Shown here piece by piece: positions 62,431 through 64,000 of a stretch of DNA of 64,000 nucleotides. Origin of the DNA: Oscillospiraceae bacterium (lineage in GTDB: Bacteria > Bacillota > Clostridia > Oscillospirales > Ruminococcaceae); contig CP107211.1 in assembly GCA_025757845.1 (NCBI GenBank), forward strand, positions 124,001 to 188,000, read 5' to 3'. The first letter of the stretch is position 1; every line of letters begins with the position of its first letter. The notes beneath the pieces were generated by a model that worked only from the letters and a program-made list of their open reading frames with translations, was not told where the DNA came from and did not search any database. Made by a program: the position numbers and the translations under genes.

Positions 62431-62462
62431 AGCGCCCCGTGTGAAACTTCACACGGGGCGCT
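62431..62462. terminator. Terminator between AKR and MATE gene 3
   Basis: AGCGCCCCGTGTGAA pairs with TTCACACGGGGCGCT; the T tract lies on the minus-strand side, so it mainly ends the MATE transcript. Confidence 0.85.
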
Positions 62463-62477
62463 CTGCGTTTGATGCGG

Positions 62478-63839
62478 TCAGGCCGCCTGCGGCTCTTTGA
62501 AGAGAGCCATGGACTGCTTGTAGCAGTGCACAAAGTACAGGATCTCGGCAAAGGCGGTCAGGGTCCAGCTGCAGGGGTATAGCAGGTACAGCGCCGGGAT
62601 GGTGTGGAAGTGGGCAAAGATGGTGTACACCCAGATCACACGGAACACGCAGGAGCCCATCACCACGATGATGGTGGGCACCACGGTCTTGCCCAGCCCG
62701 CGGGAGGCGGCAATGGTGCAGTCCATGAAGGCGGAGATGCAGTAGGCAAAGGCCATCACGGCCACGCGCTTCATACCGGCGTCGATGACAGCGCTCTCGG
62801 TGGTGAACAGCGCCAGGAAGGTGCGGCCGAAGAAGAACAGGGCACTGCCCAGTGCAAGCCCCACGCCGAAGGAGTAGCCCAGACTGATGAAGTAGCTTTT
62901 CTTGACACGGTCGGGCTTGCCGGCACCGTAGTTCTGGCTCATGAAGCTGGCGCAGGCCATGTAGAAGGCGGCCATGCAGTCGTAGATCATGTTGTCGGCG
63001 TTGGCGGCAGCGCTGTTGCCCTTGACCATGAGGGAGTCAAAGGAGTTGACGCCGGCCTGGATGAACAGGTTGGCGATGGCAAAAATGGCATTCTGGAACC
63101 CGGCAGGCACCCCCAGGGCCAGGATGCTCTTGGTGGTGGCAGGATCCAGATGCAGCTGGTGTACATCCAGCGCGTAGCAGTCCTGTGCGTGGGTCAGTGC
63201 CCGCAGGATCAGCGCGGCCGAGACACACTGGGAGATGGCACTGGCCAGCGCCACGCCCACCACGCTCAGGCGGCAGACGATGACGAAGAACAGGTTCAGC
63301 ACGATGTTCAGCGCGCCCGCAAGGGACAGATAGATCAGGGGCTTTTTGGTGTCGCCGATGGAGCTGAACACCGCATTGCCGAAGTTGTACAGTGCCAGCG
63401 CCGGCATGCCCAGAAAATACACCCGCAGGTACAGGATGGCACCGGGCAGCAGGTCGTCCTTGGTGTTGAGCAGCCGCAGCATGGCAGGGGAGCCAAGGAG
63501 GCCGACGAACAGCAGCGCCACACCGGCGATCAGGCTGACGATGGCGGCCGAGTGCACCGTCTTTTGCACATCGGCGGTGTGCCGGGCCCCGTAAAAGCGT
63601 GCCACCAGCACGTTGATGCCGTTGCTCAGGCCGATAAGGAAGCCGGTGAACAGGGTGACCAGAATGCTGGTGGAGCCCACGGCACCCAGCGCCGTGGACC
63701 CGGCAAACCGGCCCACGACCGCCACGTCCGACATGTTGAACAGTACCTGCAGCAGGTTGGACAGGGCCAGCGGCAGGCTGACCAGCAAAATCTGCTTGGC
63801 CAGAGGGCCTTCCGTCAGGGTTTTGGTGGTTGATTTCAT
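62478..63839 (-). CDS. MATE-family transporter 3
   Basis: 453 aa from ATG 63839 (AAAAAGGAAAAAGAGACT upstream). Twelve hydrophobic segments; MSDVAVVGRFAGSTALGAVGS, GLSNGINVLVARFYGARHTADVQ in the first half; FMSQNYGAGKPDRVKKSYF in the second. NorM/DinF-like export protein of unknown substrate. A longer reading to 63971 has no ribosome site. Confidence 0.9.
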   Translation of the reverse strand: MKSTTKTLTEGPLAKQILLVSLPLALSNLLQVLFNMSDVAVVGRFAGSTALGAVGSTSILVTLFTGFLIGLSNGINVLVARFYGARHTADVQKTVHSAAIVSLIAGVALLFVGLLGSPAMLRLLNTKDDLLPGAILYLRVYFLGMPALALYNFGNAVFSSIGDTKKPLIYLSLAGALNIVLNLFFVIVCRLSVVGVALASAISQCVSAALILRALTHAQDCYALDVHQLHLDPATTKSILALGVPAGFQNAIFAIANLFIQAGVNSFDSLMVKGNSAAANADNMIYDCMAAFYMACASFMSQNYGAGKPDRVKKSYFISLGYSFGVGLALGSALFFFGRTFLALFTTESAVIDAGMKRVAVMAFAYCISAFMDCTIAASRGLGKTVVPTIIVVMGSCVFRVIWVYTIFAHFHTIPALYLLYPCSWTLTAFAEILYFVHCYKQSMALFKEPQAA

Positions 63840-63965
63840 AGTCTCTTTTTCCTTTTCCGCTTCCAGACACCGTGCCCGCGCACACCGGGGCACAAGCTCT
63901 ATTATAAAGCCCGGCGGCGCTTTTGCAAGATGAAAAATACAGAAAAACAGGGCGAACATTTCTGT

Positions 63966-63994
63966 TTGCATTTTTTGCGCGGCTGTGCTATACT
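63966..63994 (+). promoter_or_regulatory. Promoter at the window edge
   Basis: Extended -10 TGCTATACT ending 63994 with a poor -35 (TTGCAT) 17 bp upstream; points to a gene beyond the window. Confidence 0.5.
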
Positions 63995-64000
63995 ACTCTA

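Overview
The window is the replication-origin region of a high-GC (about 60 % by eye) Gram-positive anaerobe. Gene order (gyrA-gyrB-remB-recF-yaaA-dnaN-dnaA / rpmH-rnpA-yidD-yidC-jag-mnmE-mnmG-rsmG-noc-parA-parB) is the classic Firmicutes origin order. GC content, ferredoxin-type enzymes, BglG/PTS sugar uptake and short CstA transporters point to a clostridial gut bacterium of the Oscillospiraceae; from memory it looks most like Faecalibacterium. That assignment is inference, not a database result.

Region 1 (1-21.5 kb) is core chromosome. Left of dnaA all genes run leftward, right of it rightward, so the origin lies between. The dnaN-dnaA gap holds DnaA boxes followed by a C-rich run and TAC triplets, resembling the Bacillus unwinding site. 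The rightward arm carries ribosome, RNase P and membrane-insertion genes, tRNA-modification genes (mnmE, mnmG), rsmG, and the segregation genes noc, parA and parB with three parS-like sites, then serS and two tRNAs. The gaps carry repeats: a MITE-like element, a hairpin family found upstream of both mnmE and mnmG with compensatory base changes, a structured RNA candidate between yidD and yidC, a folded spacer between the tRNAs, and a tandem repeat built on the 3' end of tRNA-Glu.

Region 2 (21.8-41.5 kb) is accessory metabolism and envelope: a leftward operon of two TrkA-type proteins, two PH-domain membrane proteins and a HAD phosphatase; uppP with a probable non-AUG start; a DUF362 ferredoxin-like protein; a lipoprotein; an antiterminator-controlled alpha-glucoside PTS with a GH4 6-phospho-glucosidase; M18 aminopeptidase and GluQ; a PAP2 protein; a MATE transporter; secreted papain-like proteins; a CBS-domain pyrophosphatase and acylphosphatase.

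Region 3 (41.5-47.2 kb) is a three-gene SMC-like operon, jetA-jetB-jetC (Wadjet/MksFEB type), closed by a strong terminator with no jetD nuclease gene beside it. This is the most notable gene system in the window.

Region 4 (47.2-64 kb) holds an S51 peptidase, a MATE gene with a long structured leader, an MMPL transporter plus repeat-rich secreted partner, a histidine phosphatase, a PanE-like reductase with a small unknown protein, a LysR regulator, two tandem CstA paralogues sharing leader sequence, a membrane protein of unknown function, an aldo/keto reductase with an iron-sulfur tail and a third MATE gene. No prophage, transposase gene, rRNA gene or CRISPR array was seen.
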